From positions 5,097,501-5,161,500 of the forward strand of contig NZ_CP009048.1 in the NCBI RefSeq assembly GCF_000746525.1: 64,000 bases of DNA. The letters are read 5' to 3'. Below the pieces are notes generated by a model. The model saw only the letters and a list, made by a program, of their open reading frames with translations. It did not search any database and had not been told where the DNA came from. Positions 1 to 9,525 of the stretch are shown here, one piece after another. The position numbers and the translations under genes were made by a program. How positions within the stretch are numbered: position 1 is the first letter of the stretch; each line of letters begins with the position of its first letter. This DNA comes from Pseudomonas alkylphenolica (lineage in GTDB: Bacteria; Pseudomonadota; Gammaproteobacteria; Pseudomonadales; Pseudomonadaceae).

Positions 1-16
1 ATATAGGTGTAAAGAA

Positions 17-1363
17 TCAGCTGACCTGGTTGATGGCCTCACCGACCGCATCGAACAAGCGATCCAGTTCCTGCGGCTGGCTGTTGAAGGTCGGGCCAAA
101 CTGCAGGGTGTCGCCACCGAAGCGCACATAGAAGCCGGCTTGCCACAGCTTCATGGCAATCTCGTACGGACGCACGATGGCATCACCGTCACGGGCGGCA
201 ATCTGGATGGCACCGGCCAGGCCGTAGTTACGGATGTCGATGATGTTCTTCGCCCCCTTGACGCCGTGCAGCACTTTCTCGAAATGCGGCGCCAGTTCGG
301 CGGCAGCCTGCACCAGGTTTTCCTTCTCCAGCAGATCCAGGGCGGCGATACCGGCAGCGCAAGCAACCGGGTGCGCCGAGTAGGTATAGCCGTGCGGGAA
401 TTCCACGGCGTATTCCGGGGTTGGCTGGTTCATGAAGGTCTGATAGATCTCGCTGCTGGCAATCACCGCGCCCATCGGGATGGCACCGTTGGTGACTTGC
501 TTGGCGATGCACATCAGGTCCGGGGTAACGCCAAAGGCTTCGGCACCGGTCATCGCGCCCATACGGCCAAAGCCGGTGATGACTTCGTCGAAGATCAGCA
601 GGATGTTGTGCTGGTCGCAGATTTCCCGCAGGCGTTTCAGGTAGCCCTTAGGTGGCGGCAGGACACCGGCGGAACCCGCCAGTGGCTCGACGATCAGTGC
701 GGCAATGTTCGAAGCATCATGCAGTTCGATCAGCTTGAGCATTTCATCGGCCAGGGCGATACCGCCCTCTTCCGGCATGCCCTTGGTAAAGGCGTTGCTG
801 GCCAGCAGGGTGTGCGGAATGTGGTCGACATCGAGCAACTGGCCGAACAGTTTACGGTTGCCGTTGACGCCGCCCAGGCTGGTACCGGCGATGTTCACCC
901 CGTGGTAACCACGGGCACGGCCGATCAGTTTGGTCTTGGTGGCCTGGCCTTTCAGACGCCAGTAGGCGCGCACCATCTTCACCGCAGTGTCAGCGCACTC
1001 GGAACCGGAGTTGGTATAGAAGACGTGATTGAGGTTGCCCGGGGTCAGCTCGGTGATCTTCTCGGCCAGCTGGAACGACAGCGGGTGACCGAACTGGAAG
1101 GCTGGCGAGTAATCGAGCACGCCCAACTGACGCGACACGGCTTCCTGGATCTGCTTGCGGGTGTGACCGGCACCGCAGGTCCACAGACCCGACAGCGAGT
1201 CATAGATCTTGCGCCCTTTGTCGTCGGTCAGGTAGCTGCCTTCGGCGGCAACGATCAGCCGTGGATCGCGCTGAAAATTGCGGTTGGCGGTGTAGGGCAT
1301 CCAGTGGGCGTCCAGCTTGAGCTGGCTGGCCAGACCGACAGGAGCGTTTTCAGGCAGATTCAT
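17..1363 (-). CDS. bauA: beta-alanine (omega-amino acid):pyruvate aminotransferase
   Basis: Class III PLP-dependent aminotransferase of 448 residues. It transfers the amino group of beta-alanine or other omega-amino acids to pyruvate, giving malonate semialdehyde and alanine in the cytoplasm. The PLP-contacting aspartate lies in LLIFDEVITGFGR (D259) and the Schiff-base lysine in CIAKQVTNGA (K288), the same number as reported for the Pseudomonas omega-amino acid transaminase. Full length for the family. The ATG has GAGGA about nine bases upstream. A LysR gene is divergent across a 118-bp gap and probably controls it. A malonate-semialdehyde dehydrogenase gene often follows in pseudomonads but would lie outside the window. 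Other omega-transaminase substrates such as putrescine cannot be excluded from sequence. Confidence 0.93.
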   Translation of the reverse strand: MNLPENAPVGLASQLKLDAHWMPYTANRNFQRDPRLIVAAEGSYLTDDKGRKIYDSLSGLWTCGAGHTRKQIQEAVSRQLGVLDYSPAFQFGHPLSFQLAEKITELTPGNLNHVFYTNSGSECADTAVKMVRAYWRLKGQATKTKLIGRARGYHGVNIAGTSLGGVNGNRKLFGQLLDVDHIPHTLLASNAFTKGMPEEGGIALADEMLKLIELHDASNIAALIVEPLAGSAGVLPPPKGYLKRLREICDQHNILLIFDEVITGFGRMGAMTGAEAFGVTPDLMCIAKQVTNGAIPMGAVIASSEIYQTFMNQPTPEYAVEFPHGYTYSAHPVACAAGIAALDLLEKENLVQAAAELAPHFEKVLHGVKGAKNIIDIRNYGLAGAIQIAARDGDAIVRPYEIAMKLWQAGFYVRFGGDTLQFGPTFNSQPQELDRLFDAVGEAINQVS

Positions 1364-1481
1364 CGGGCAAGTCCTCGCAAGGCAATTGGGCAGCGATAAG
1401 TGTTGTTGCCACTAAGTTGTCACGGGGATAAAGTCTGGAAAACCCAACTTTTCTAATCTTCAGATAGACGAACACTAAACT

Positions 1482-2399
1482 ATGAGCCGGCGCCCCGATC
1501 CCCTCGCGCAAGTCAGCGACTTTGATATCCGTCTACTGAAGATCTACCGCAGCGTAGTCGAGTGTGGCGGCTTTTCCGCGGCCGAGAACGTCCTCGGCAT
1601 TGGCCGCTCGGCCATCAGTCAGCAGATGAGCGATCTGGAGCAGCGCCTGGGATTACGCCTGTGCCAGCGCGGGCGCGCTGGCTTCTCGCTGACCGAGGAA
1701 GGCCGCGAGGTGTATCAATCGGCCCTGCAACTGCTCAGTGCCCTGGAGAGTTTCCGCACCGAGGTCAACGGCCTGCACCAGCACCTGCGCGGAGAGCTGA
1801 ACATCGGCCTGACCGACAACCTGGTGACCTTGCCGCACATGCGCATCACCCACGCCCTGGCCCAGCTCAAGGACCGTGGCCCGGATGTGCGCATCCAGAT
1901 CCGCATGATCGCCCCCAGCCAGGTTGAGCAAGGGGTACTCGACGGCAGCCTGCACGTCGGTGTGGTTCCGCAAACCAGTCCGCTGTCGGGACTGGAATAT
2001 CAGCCGCTCTACAGTGAACGTTCGCTGCTCTATTGCGCCGTGGGCCATCCGCTGTTTTATGCCGACGACCGTCAACTGGACGACGAACGCCTCAATAGCC
2101 AGGACGCCATCGCCCCGACGTTCCGCTTGCCAGCCGATGTCCAGGCGCACTATCAGGCACTCAACTGCACCGCCAGCGCCTCGGACCGCGAAGGCATGGC
2201 CTTTCTGATCCTCACCGGGCGCTATATCGGCTACCTGCCGGATCACTACGCCAGCTTCTGGGTACAACAAGGGCGACTGCGCGCACTCAAGCCGAACCAG
2301 CGCTTCTATGACCTGAGCCTGTGCTGGGTGACGCGCAAGGGCCGACGCCCGCATCTGGTCCTGGAAAGCTTTCTGGAAAGTCTGGCGGCTACTCGCTGA
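1482..2399 (+). CDS. LysR-family transcriptional regulator, probable bauA regulator
   Basis: 305 residues with the LysR layout. The N-terminal winged helix-turn-helix (about residues 15-75) includes GGFSAAENVLGIGRSAISQQ, and an effector-binding domain fills about 95-300. The gene lies head-to-head with the beta-alanine aminotransferase gene, the classical arrangement for a LysR activator of a catabolic gene, so beta-alanine or a related amine or semialdehyde is the likely inducer. That assignment is inference from position. The ATG follows an AT-rich stretch with no strong Shine-Dalgarno sequence, as is common for LysR genes. Confidence 0.88.
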   Translation: MSRRPDPLAQVSDFDIRLLKIYRSVVECGGFSAAENVLGIGRSAISQQMSDLEQRLGLRLCQRGRAGFSLTEEGREVYQSALQLLSALESFRTEVNGLHQHLRGELNIGLTDNLVTLPHMRITHALAQLKDRGPDVRIQIRMIAPSQVEQGVLDGSLHVGVVPQTSPLSGLEYQPLYSERSLLYCAVGHPLFYADDRQLDDERLNSQDAIAPTFRLPADVQAHYQALNCTASASDREGMAFLILTGRYIGYLPDHYASFWVQQGRLRALKPNQRFYDLSLCWVTRKGRRPHLVLESFLESLAATR

Positions 2400-2463
2400 G
2401 GCTCGATGCTGTGGTAGGTTAGCCGATCAGAAGTGATACCCATTGCCTTGTCTGGAATCGTCC

Positions 2464-3126
2464 ATGCCCTTCGAAGTCCCTGCGCATCGTGTCACCGCCC
2501 CGGGCAAGCCCGCCGGCCGCATTCGTCAGAAGAACGAGCAAGCCATCATCCAGGCTGCCGAAGACGAGTTCGCCCGTCATGGCTTCAAGGGCACCAGCAT
2601 GAACACCATCGCCCTCAAGGCCGGGCTGCCGAAGGCGAACCTGCACTACTACTTCACCAACAAACTGAGCCTGTATGTGGCGGTGCTGAGCAACATCATC
2701 GAGTTGTGGGACAGCACCTTCAATGCCCTGAACGTCGAGGACGATCCGGCAACGGCGCTGAGCACTTACATCCGCACCAAGATGGAGTTCTCCCGGCGCA
2801 ATCCCCAGGCTTCGCGGATCTTCGCCATGGAAATCATCAGTGGCGGCCAGTGCCTGAGCGACTATTTCAGCCAGGATTATCGCGAGTGGTTCAAAGGCCG
2901 TGCCGCGGTGTTCCAGGCCTGGATCGACGCCGGCAAGATGGACCCGGTCGATCCCGTGCACCTGATTTTCCTGCTCTGGGGCAGTACCCAGCATTATGCG
3001 GACTTTGCCACCCAGATCTGTCAGGTCACCGGCCGTAGCCGCCTGACCAAGCAAGACATGGAAGATGCCAGCAACAATCTTATCCACATCATTCTCAAAG
3101 GCTGTGGCCTGAAACTTCCCGACTGA
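2464..3126 (+). CDS. TetR-family regulator, RutR-like
   Basis: 220 residues. The TetR helix-turn-helix is in the first 75 residues (HGFKGTSMNTIALKAG, then LHYYFTNKLSLY). The rest resembles the ligand domain of RutR/YcdC-type regulators, with residues such as RRNPQASRIFAMEIISGG. RutR family members sense pyrimidines or purines; this one sits among purine-deaminase genes, so a nucleobase-linked role is plausible but inferred. I use the ATG at 2464. An in-frame TTG at 2443 would add seven residues but lacks better translation signals. Ten bases separate it from the next gene on the same strand, suggesting co-transcription. Confidence 0.85.
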   Translation: MPFEVPAHRVTAPGKPAGRIRQKNEQAIIQAAEDEFARHGFKGTSMNTIALKAGLPKANLHYYFTNKLSLYVAVLSNIIELWDSTFNALNVEDDPATALSTYIRTKMEFSRRNPQASRIFAMEIISGGQCLSDYFSQDYREWFKGRAAVFQAWIDAGKMDPVDPVHLIFLLWGSTQHYADFATQICQVTGRSRLTKQDMEDASNNLIHIILKGCGLKLPD

Positions 3127-3136
3127 ACCTGCGTTT

Positions 3137-3721
3137 ATGCCTTTTACCCTGCTCGACACCTGCGAATTTCGCGAAGAGATTCGCAAGAGCCGCTTCATTA
3201 CCCTGGCAGCGCCGATCAACAGCGCTGCCGAGGCCATGAGCTTCATTGAACAGCACAGCGACCTGGCCGCCACCCACAACTGCTGGGCCTGGAAGCTGGG
3301 TGCGCAATACCGCAGCAGCGACGACGGCGAACCCGGCGGCACGGCCGGGCGCCCGATCCTGGCGGCGATCGAAGCCCAGGACTGCGATCAGGTCGTGGTC
3401 CTGGTGATCCGCTGGTACGGCGGTATTCAACTGGGTACCGGCGGTCTGGCCCGCGCTTATGGCGGCGGCGCCAACAAGTGCCTGCAGCAGGCAGAAAAGC
3501 GCCTGCTCGTCAGCCGCAGCGAAGTCAGCTGCAGTTGCAGTTTCAGTGAGCTGGCCCTGCTTAAATTGCGCGTGGCAGAAGCCGACGGCCTGGTGCTGGA
3601 AGAACACTTCACCGCCAATGGCGTTGATTTGTTGCTGGCTTTGGGTGAAGAACAGATCGAGCCGCTGCAACGCCAGCTGGCCGACCTCAGCCGCGGCCGG
3701 ATTCTGCTGGAGCGACGCTGA
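3137..3721 (+). CDS. yigZ: YigZ/IMPACT-family protein
   Basis: 194 residues. The UPF0029 N-terminal domain (about 1-125) has the diagnostic DDGEPGGTAGRPIL and VIRWYGGIQLGTGGLARAY. A smaller C-terminal ferredoxin-like domain (DUF1949 type) follows. The family is related to eukaryotic IMPACT, which acts on translation control through GCN2; the bacterial role is not settled. It starts 10 bp after the TetR stop and is probably co-transcribed with it. Length is normal and nothing is missing. Confidence 0.9.
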   Translation: MPFTLLDTCEFREEIRKSRFITLAAPINSAAEAMSFIEQHSDLAATHNCWAWKLGAQYRSSDDGEPGGTAGRPILAAIEAQDCDQVVVLVIRWYGGIQLGTGGLARAYGGGANKCLQQAEKRLLVSRSEVSCSCSFSELALLKLRVAEADGLVLEEHFTANGVDLLLALGEEQIEPLQRQLADLSRGRILLERR

Positions 3722-4056
3722 ACAATTGCCCACATTCACTGTGGGCCCGGCTGTGGATAACCTCTGGGCATTCGCCTGCGCGCCTTGAATCACGCGGCCT
3801 TCAGGCAAACGATCATATTTTGATCAAGATTTGATGACAGCGTTTCAACTGCCGGAAAATCAGTCAGTTATCCCCATTTATTTCCCCCGGGAGGAAGCCA
3901 GCAGGCGCTTATATCCACATCTGGAGCTTGCTCACAGATACTGTGGAGCAAGCTGTGGATAAGCCGTGTACCCCTGCGTCAACAGCCTGTTCGGCCACGG
4001 TTTGGCTAGACTGGTTATTCTTTGATCAACGACGTACCCATTGAAAGGAGTTCCTC
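3722..4056. promoter_or_regulatory. intergenic DnaA-box cluster
   Basis: This 335-bp gap has no credible gene. It contains two perfect consensus DnaA boxes (TTATCCACA), both on the minus strand, at 3752-3760 and 3954-3962. Two one-mismatch boxes lie on the plus strand: TTATCCCCA at 3868-3876 and ATATCCACA at 3911-3919. An imperfect inverted repeat at 3926-3953 (GCTTGCTC-ACAG / CTGT-GGAGCAAGC) abuts the last box. The stretch 3808-3835 is locally AT-rich (ATCATATTTTGATCAAGATT). The neighbours are not replication genes, so this is more likely a DnaA titration or DnaA-regulated promoter site than an origin. The SDR gene downstream starts 94 bp after the last box. Confidence 0.55.
3728..3746 (+). 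terminator. small hairpin after yigZ, weak terminator candidate
   Basis: A seven-base inverted repeat, GCCCACA then five bases then TGTGGGC, begins seven bases after the yigZ stop. No run of T follows, so if it ends transcription it is not a canonical intrinsic terminator. Confidence 0.3.
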
Positions 4057-4737
4057 ATGCCCTCGAACAAAACCGCCCTGATCATCGGCGCCTCGCGCGG
4101 CCTCGGGCTGGGTCTGGTACAGCGCCTGGTGGAAGACGGCTGGGATGTCACAGCCACAGTGCGTGACCCGGCCAAGGCCACCCAGCTGACAGAGCTACCG
4201 AGAGTCCAGGTGGAAACCCTGGAGATGAACAGCGGCACTCAGCTCGACGCCCTGCAACAACGCCTGCACGGTCAGGTCTTCGACCTGCTGTTCGTCAACG
4301 CCGGGATCATGGGCCCAGGCGACCAAAACGCCGAACGCGCACAGTTGGCCGACGTCGGCGACCTGTTCATGACCAACGCCGTATCGCCGATCCGCGTCGC
4401 CCAGCGCTTTGCCCCGCAGCTGCGCAACGATGGCGTGCTGGCGTTCATGAGTTCGATCCTCGGCAGCATCACCATTCCCGACGGCAGCGAGATGTGCCTG
4501 TACAAAGCCAGCAAAGCGGCGCTGAACTCGATGATCAACAGTTTCGTCACCCTGCAACAGCCACAGCAGACTGTGCTGGCCATGCACCCGGGCTGGGTCA
4601 AGACCGACATGGGTGGCGAGAATGCCGAAATCGACGTGCTCACCAGCACCCAAGGCATGCTCGAACAGGTCAAGGCCAACGCCGGCAAAGGCGGCCTGTA
4701 CTTCATCAACTACAAGGGCGACAGCCTGATCTGGTGA
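4057..4737 (+). CDS. SDR-family NAD(P)-dependent oxidoreductase
   Basis: 226-residue classical short-chain dehydrogenase. The cofactor motif is IIGASRGLGLG near the N-terminus, VNAGIMG is the NAG-type motif, and YKASKAA carries the catalytic Tyr149 and Lys153, with Ser in MSSILGSI. The substrate cannot be told from sequence. A good Shine-Dalgarno (AAAGGAG) sits eight bases before the ATG. It is preceded by the DnaA-box spacer and followed by a nine-base-pair hairpin, so it is probably transcribed alone. Confidence 0.88.
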   Translation: MPSNKTALIIGASRGLGLGLVQRLVEDGWDVTATVRDPAKATQLTELPRVQVETLEMNSGTQLDALQQRLHGQVFDLLFVNAGIMGPGDQNAERAQLADVGDLFMTNAVSPIRVAQRFAPQLRNDGVLAFMSSILGSITIPDGSEMCLYKASKAALNSMINSFVTLQQPQQTVLAMHPGWVKTDMGGENAEIDVLTSTQGMLEQVKANAGKGGLYFINYKGDSLIW

Positions 4738-4744
4738 AACCGTT

Positions 4745-4780
4745 CACGGTGGGTGTAGACTCGACACCTCGCCCACCGTG
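4745..4780 (+). terminator. hairpin after the SDR gene
   Basis: Perfect nine-base stem CACGGTGGG / CCCACCGTG with an 18-base loop, starting seven bases after the SDR stop. There is no T-tract, so it may act as a Rho-assisted terminator or as an mRNA 3-prime stabiliser. Confidence 0.4.
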
Positions 4781-4852
4781 GCGGACCTGGATCAGCAGAC
4801 AGGGCAACACTGAGCTGGCTAACCTGAACCCACTTTCAGAGGAGCCGGCACC

Positions 4853-6208
4853 ATGCCTGCGACCCGTATCTGGTTGAAAAACCCGCTTGCCATCTTCACC
4901 GCCAACAGCCTCGATGCCCGTGGCGGCCTGGTCCTTGAAGACGGCCGTATCACTGAACTCCTGGCCCTCGGCGAAACCCCGTCCAGCCCCTGTGGACAAG
5001 TCTTCGACGCCCGCGAGCACGTGGTCCTGCCAGGACTTATCAACACCCACCACCACTTCTACCAGACCCTGACCCGCGCCTGGGCGCCGGTGGTCAATCA
5101 GCCGCTGTTTCCCTGGCTCAAGACCCTCTACCCGGTCTGGGCCCGCCTGACTCCAGCCAAGCTGGAGCTGGCCACCCGCGTAGCCCTGGCTGAATTGCTG
5201 CTGTCCGGCTGCACCACGGCGGCCGATCACCATTACCTGTTCCCGGATGGCCTGGAAAACGCCATCGACGTACAGGTCGAGGCCGTGCGCAAGCTCGGTA
5301 TGCGCGCCATGCTCACCCGCGGCTCGATGAGCCTGGGCGAAGCCGACGGCGGTCTGCCGCCGCAACAGACGGTGCAACAGGGTGAAGTGATCCTGGCCGA
5401 CAGCCAGCGGCTTATCCACAGCTACCACGAACGTGGCGAGGGCGCGCAAATCCAGATTGCCCTGGCGCCCTGCTCGCCGTTCTCGGTCACCCCAGAAATC
5501 ATGCGTGCCAGTGCCAGCCTTGCCGAAGAGCTGGATGTGCGCCTGCACACCCACCTGGCCGAAACCCTCGATGAAGAAGACTTCTGCCTGCAACGCTTCG
5601 GGCTGCGCACCGTGGATTACCTAGACAGTGTCGGCTGGCTTGGCCCACGTACCTGGCTGGCCCACGGGATTCACTTCAACCCGGACGAAATTGCCCGCCT
5701 GGGCGCTGCCGGTACCGGCATCTGCCATTGCCCGAGTTCGAACATGCGCCTGGCCTCGGGCATTTGCCCGACTGTTGACCTGACCAACGCTGGTGCGCCG
5801 GTTGGCCTGGGTGTCGACGGGTCAGCCTCCAACGATGCCTCCAACATGATCCTCGAAGCGCGCCAGGCCCTGTACCTGCAGCGCCTGCGCTACGGCGCCG
5901 AAGCGATCACTCCTGAACTTGCCCTGGGCTGGGCTACCCGCGGGTCGGCGCAGTTGCTTGGGCGTACCGACATCGGTGAGCTGGCGGTCGGCAAACAGGC
6001 TGACCTGGCCCTGTTCAAACTCGACGAGTTGCGCTTCTCCGGCAGCCACGATCCGCTTTCGGCGCTGTTACTGTGCGGTGCCGACCGTGCCGACCGGGTC
6101 ATGATCGCCGGCCAGTGGCGGGTGATTGACGGCCAGATCGAAGGCCTGGACGTCCAGGGTCTGATCGCCGATCACCGCCAGGCTGCCGCACAGCTGATTG
6201 CCGGCTAA
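4853..6208 (+). CDS. 8-oxoguanine deaminase (amidohydrolase family)
   Basis: 451-residue amidohydrolase of the cog0402 group. It has metal-binding THHHF at residues 65-69, HTHLAE in mid-protein, WLAHGIHF and GLGVDGSASND, the last carrying the catalytic aspartate. The sequence matches my recollection of the P. aeruginosa PA0142 group, shown to deaminate 8-oxoguanine to urate; many genomes label it hydroxydechloroatrazine ethylaminohydrolase or guanine deaminase. The likely role is salvage or disposal of oxidised guanine, in the cytoplasm. The ATG has GAGGAG ten bases upstream. The nearby adenine deaminase supports a purine-catabolic context. Confidence 0.82.
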   Translation: MPATRIWLKNPLAIFTANSLDARGGLVLEDGRITELLALGETPSSPCGQVFDAREHVVLPGLINTHHHFYQTLTRAWAPVVNQPLFPWLKTLYPVWARLTPAKLELATRVALAELLLSGCTTAADHHYLFPDGLENAIDVQVEAVRKLGMRAMLTRGSMSLGEADGGLPPQQTVQQGEVILADSQRLIHSYHERGEGAQIQIALAPCSPFSVTPEIMRASASLAEELDVRLHTHLAETLDEEDFCLQRFGLRTVDYLDSVGWLGPRTWLAHGIHFNPDEIARLGAAGTGICHCPSSNMRLASGICPTVDLTNAGAPVGLGVDGSASNDASNMILEARQALYLQRLRYGAEAITPELALGWATRGSAQLLGRTDIGELAVGKQADLALFKLDELRFSGSHDPLSALLLCGADRADRVMIAGQWRVIDGQIEGLDVQGLIADHRQAAAQLIAG

Positions 6209-6212
6209 GGCG

Positions 6213-7168
6213 TCAGAGCCCAAGAAACGCCAGCATGATGAAGGTGGCGAACAGCACGAAGTGGGTCATGCCCTCGATCGCGTTGGTTTCGCCATCGTTG
6301 AGATTGATCGCGCTGACGATCAGGGTGATGGCGATCATCACCGTCTGCACTGGCATCATGGCCATCTGAAAGGGCTGGCCGGTGTAGAGCGCCATTGCCT
6401 CCATCAGTGGCACGGTCAATATCACCGTGGACAGTGATGCCCCCAGGGCGATATTGACCACCGACTGCATGCGGTTGGCCAGCGCCGCGCGCAGTGCGGT
6501 GAAGATCTCCGGCGCCGCAGAAATCGTCGCCACCACAATAGCCATCAGCACCGGCGGCGCACCACTGCCCTGCAGGCCGTAATCCAGAGGATGTGACATC
6601 GCCTCCGCCAGTACGCCGATAATCATCACCCCGACGATCAGGATGCTGATCGAGCGCACCTTGCTTACCGGGGCCGGCGATGGGTCGCGGCGTTTTTTCT
6701 GCGGGTAGCTGTAGCTGAAGAAATAGCTGTGGGACCCGACCTGCATACGCAGGAACAATGCGTAGAGCAGCAGCATCGCGGCAATGGTAAACGCCGAATA
6801 CAGCTTCCAGTGCTCTCGCGCAATGAACTCGGGTACCACCATGGAAACGCCCATGGCGGTCAGGATCATCACGCTGTAAGTGCGTGCCGAATCATCGTTG
6901 TAGGGCTGCTCGCCGTGCTTGAGCCCGCCCATCAGCGCTGCCAGTCCAAGGATCCCGTTGATATCGAGCATCACCGCCGAGTAGATGGTGTCACGTACCA
7001 GCGTCGGCGAGGCCTCATTGCTCATCATGATCGCCAGCACCAGCACCGCCCCGCCAGTAACGCGACCGTGTGGCCATGCCTCAGCAGTTGCCCCTGCAGC
7101 GGCCAGGCCAGAGCCGCCAGCAGCACAGCCAGTATCAACGGTTTTTCCTGGTTCAGGAGGCTAAGCAT
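6213..7168 (-). pseudogene. chaA: broken ChaA-type Ca2+(Na+)/H+ antiporter
   Basis: Two frames together make one CaCA-family membrane protein. From the ATG at 7168 (AGGAGGCT just upstream... on the same strand GAGG is weak) the first 40 residues, ending in TVALLAG, read to about 7049 and then hit TGA at 7025-7027. The body, GAVLVLAIMMSNEASP to the stop at 6213, continues in another frame and includes a second alpha-repeat (ATISAAPEIFTALRAALANR). Full-length relatives are about 360 residues; N- and C-parts here total about 320, so about 40 residues are missing. The lost part is the first alpha-repeat with its acidic transport residues. The junction (about 7044-7052) lies in a GGTGCTGGTGCTGG tract, suggesting a deletion between short repeats. 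A C-terminal fragment could still be made from the GTG at 7046, but ion exchange would not be expected. It converges with the deaminase gene, four bases away. Confidence 0.75.
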
Positions 7169-7302
7169 CGACGGCCTTGAGCAGGTGGTAGCGGGCAAAG
7201 TGACTGCAGTCACTGTAGAAGGTTTCCGGCAAAGGCCGCCCGGTCAGGTTTCTCGGCCAGCGGCGAACAACCCTGTAGAATGCTGACAACCGCACCTGAT
7301 GA

Positions 7303-8268
<966 letters not shown>

Positions 8269-8283
8269 GGATTAATGGCCGCA

Positions 8284-8321
8284 TCGCGGGGCAAGCCCGC
8301 TCCTACAGAAGGAGCGGGTTT
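8284..8321. repeat. REP element, single hairpin
   Basis: Contains ATCGCGGGGCAAGCCCGC followed by TCCT, a four-base loop and AGGAGCGGGTTTGCC. This is the common Pseudomonas REP core with its own fold-back arm. It lies between the convergent deaminase and ArsR genes and may stop transcription in both directions. Confidence 0.8.
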
Positions 8322-8330
8322 GCCTCGGCG

Positions 8331-9047
8331 CTAGCCGACTGATTTCAACGTTAGCGGCTGGGCAATCCGGTTGATCTGATGCAGTCCCGCCGCACTGATC
8401 TGCAACCTGCGTGACGTCTCACTCTCGCGGATCCAGCCGGATTGCATGAACAGCTTCAGCAGGCTACTGCCCAATGCACCGCCCAGGTGCGGGCGATGGT
8501 CGCTCCACTCGCTGCAGCAGCGGCAGCTGCTGAATCTTCTGTGCTGATAGCGGGCCAGCGCTTCAATGAAGATGCCATGGCTGGCAAATTGCGTGCGTCC
8601 CTCCGGGGTCACTTCGATCTGTTGCTCCAGGCCCTCCAGCCAACCTGCGTCGAACAGGCGCTGGTAAAGGTCCGCCGCCAGCTCACCGCCCAGATGATCA
8701 CCGCACAACCGCGCCCGGCGCATGGACAGGGGAATGCCGACATCCTCCCGGGCCGCGAGCATTTCCCGGGTAGTGACCTGAACACTGGCCAGTGCTTCCA
8801 CAGCAGCGCCGACTTCAGGCCCGGCAAGCCTGAAATACCGCTTTCTGCCGCGCGGCTCAAGCTTGAGCAAGCCGCTGGCCGAGAGCCTTGCCAAATGCGC
8901 ACAGGCCGAAGAAAGCGTCAGGCCGGTTATGTCCGCCAGTTCATCAGAAGGCCGCGCCATTCCGTCGATCAACGCCCAGAGCATCGCGCTGCGTTTAGGG
9001 TCGGCAAGCAGGCTGGCAATCTGGCTGATACTTGTAACAGGTTTCAT
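8331..9047 (-). CDS. ArsR-family (winged-helix) regulator with Cys-rich tail
   Basis: 238 residues. The N-terminal ArsR-type winged helix (about 5-75) includes LADPKRSAMLWALIDG and SSACAHLARLSASGLLK. The rest is a long C-terminal extension not found in minimal ArsR repressors. In it, SSCRCCSEWSDHRPHLGG groups three cysteines and two histidines, which could bind metal or act as a redox switch; that is inference. The usual CxC metal motif of ArsR in the recognition helix is not present. No target gene sits immediately next to it; the upstream 478 bp has no credible gene. Confidence 0.82.
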   Translation of the reverse strand: MKPVTSISQIASLLADPKRSAMLWALIDGMARPSDELADITGLTLSSACAHLARLSASGLLKLEPRGRKRYFRLAGPEVGAAVEALASVQVTTREMLAAREDVGIPLSMRRARLCGDHLGGELAADLYQRLFDAGWLEGLEQQIEVTPEGRTQFASHGIFIEALARYQHRRFSSCRCCSEWSDHRPHLGGALGSSLLKLFMQSGWIRESETSRRLQISAAGLHQINRIAQPLTLKSVG

Positions 9048-9525
9048 ATCTCAACTCCCTGCGAGATCACATCTGAAATCGTTCGAATAACCATGGCAGC
9101 AACATTTACTGCGAGGTTCCCGATGTCAGAACGGCTGGAAGTTGTAGGGTTGACTCACCAGCAGTCAGCCAGTGCTGTAAACCAGGCAAAGATAGAGGGG
9201 GAGCGATAACTTGCCGGCCGCTGACATGGAAGTTTCTCTCGCTGGAAACGACTGCTGGATCGATTATAAGCCGCCGCGGCGCAACAAACTCCGCGCCTGT
9301 CTGCAGGCAACCGGGTAAAACTACCCTGCTCTGCCGAACCATAGCCATGACGTTCTCAGGGAATAGGCAGGATGACTTTCTACATGTTTGTCGTAGAGCC
9401 GCATGCCATACCTGTTCGTTTCAACTTTTAAATAGCTGGCGATAAAAAAATCAGAAACTAAGCCTACAGTTGATGCACTCAGAAACTACAAATAAATCGG
9501 CCGATTCTGTAGTACCAAAAGCGCG
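9048..9525. other. 478-bp non-coding gap
   Basis: No convincing gene: an 80-codon reading frame on the minus strand (9106-9348) lacks start signals and family resemblance. From about 9380 onward it is noticeably AT-richer than its surroundings, and it contains a direct repeat TCAGAAACTA at 9451-9460 and 9479-9488. The part next to 9047 should hold the arsR promoter. I see no clear terminator or RNA. Confidence 0.5.

Noticed and set aside
140..1399. Long plus-strand reading frame (419 codons) opposite the beta-alanine aminotransferase gene
   Set aside because: It is the antisense shadow of a high-GC gene, has no recognisable domain and no ribosome site; the minus-strand gene has full motifs.
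3722..4056. Chromosomal replication origin
   Set aside because: DnaA boxes are present but dnaA, dnaN, rpmH, gyrB or parAB neighbours are absent, and only four boxes are seen.
4746..4780. Possible regulatory inverted repeat before the 8-oxoguanine deaminase
   Set aside because: The nine-base dyad has an 18-base loop and follows a stop codon; more likely a 3-prime hairpin of the SDR gene than an operator.
9106..9348. 80-codon minus-strand frame in the 9048-9525 gap
   Set aside because: No ribosome site, no family resemblance, and low-quality composition; treated as chance frame.
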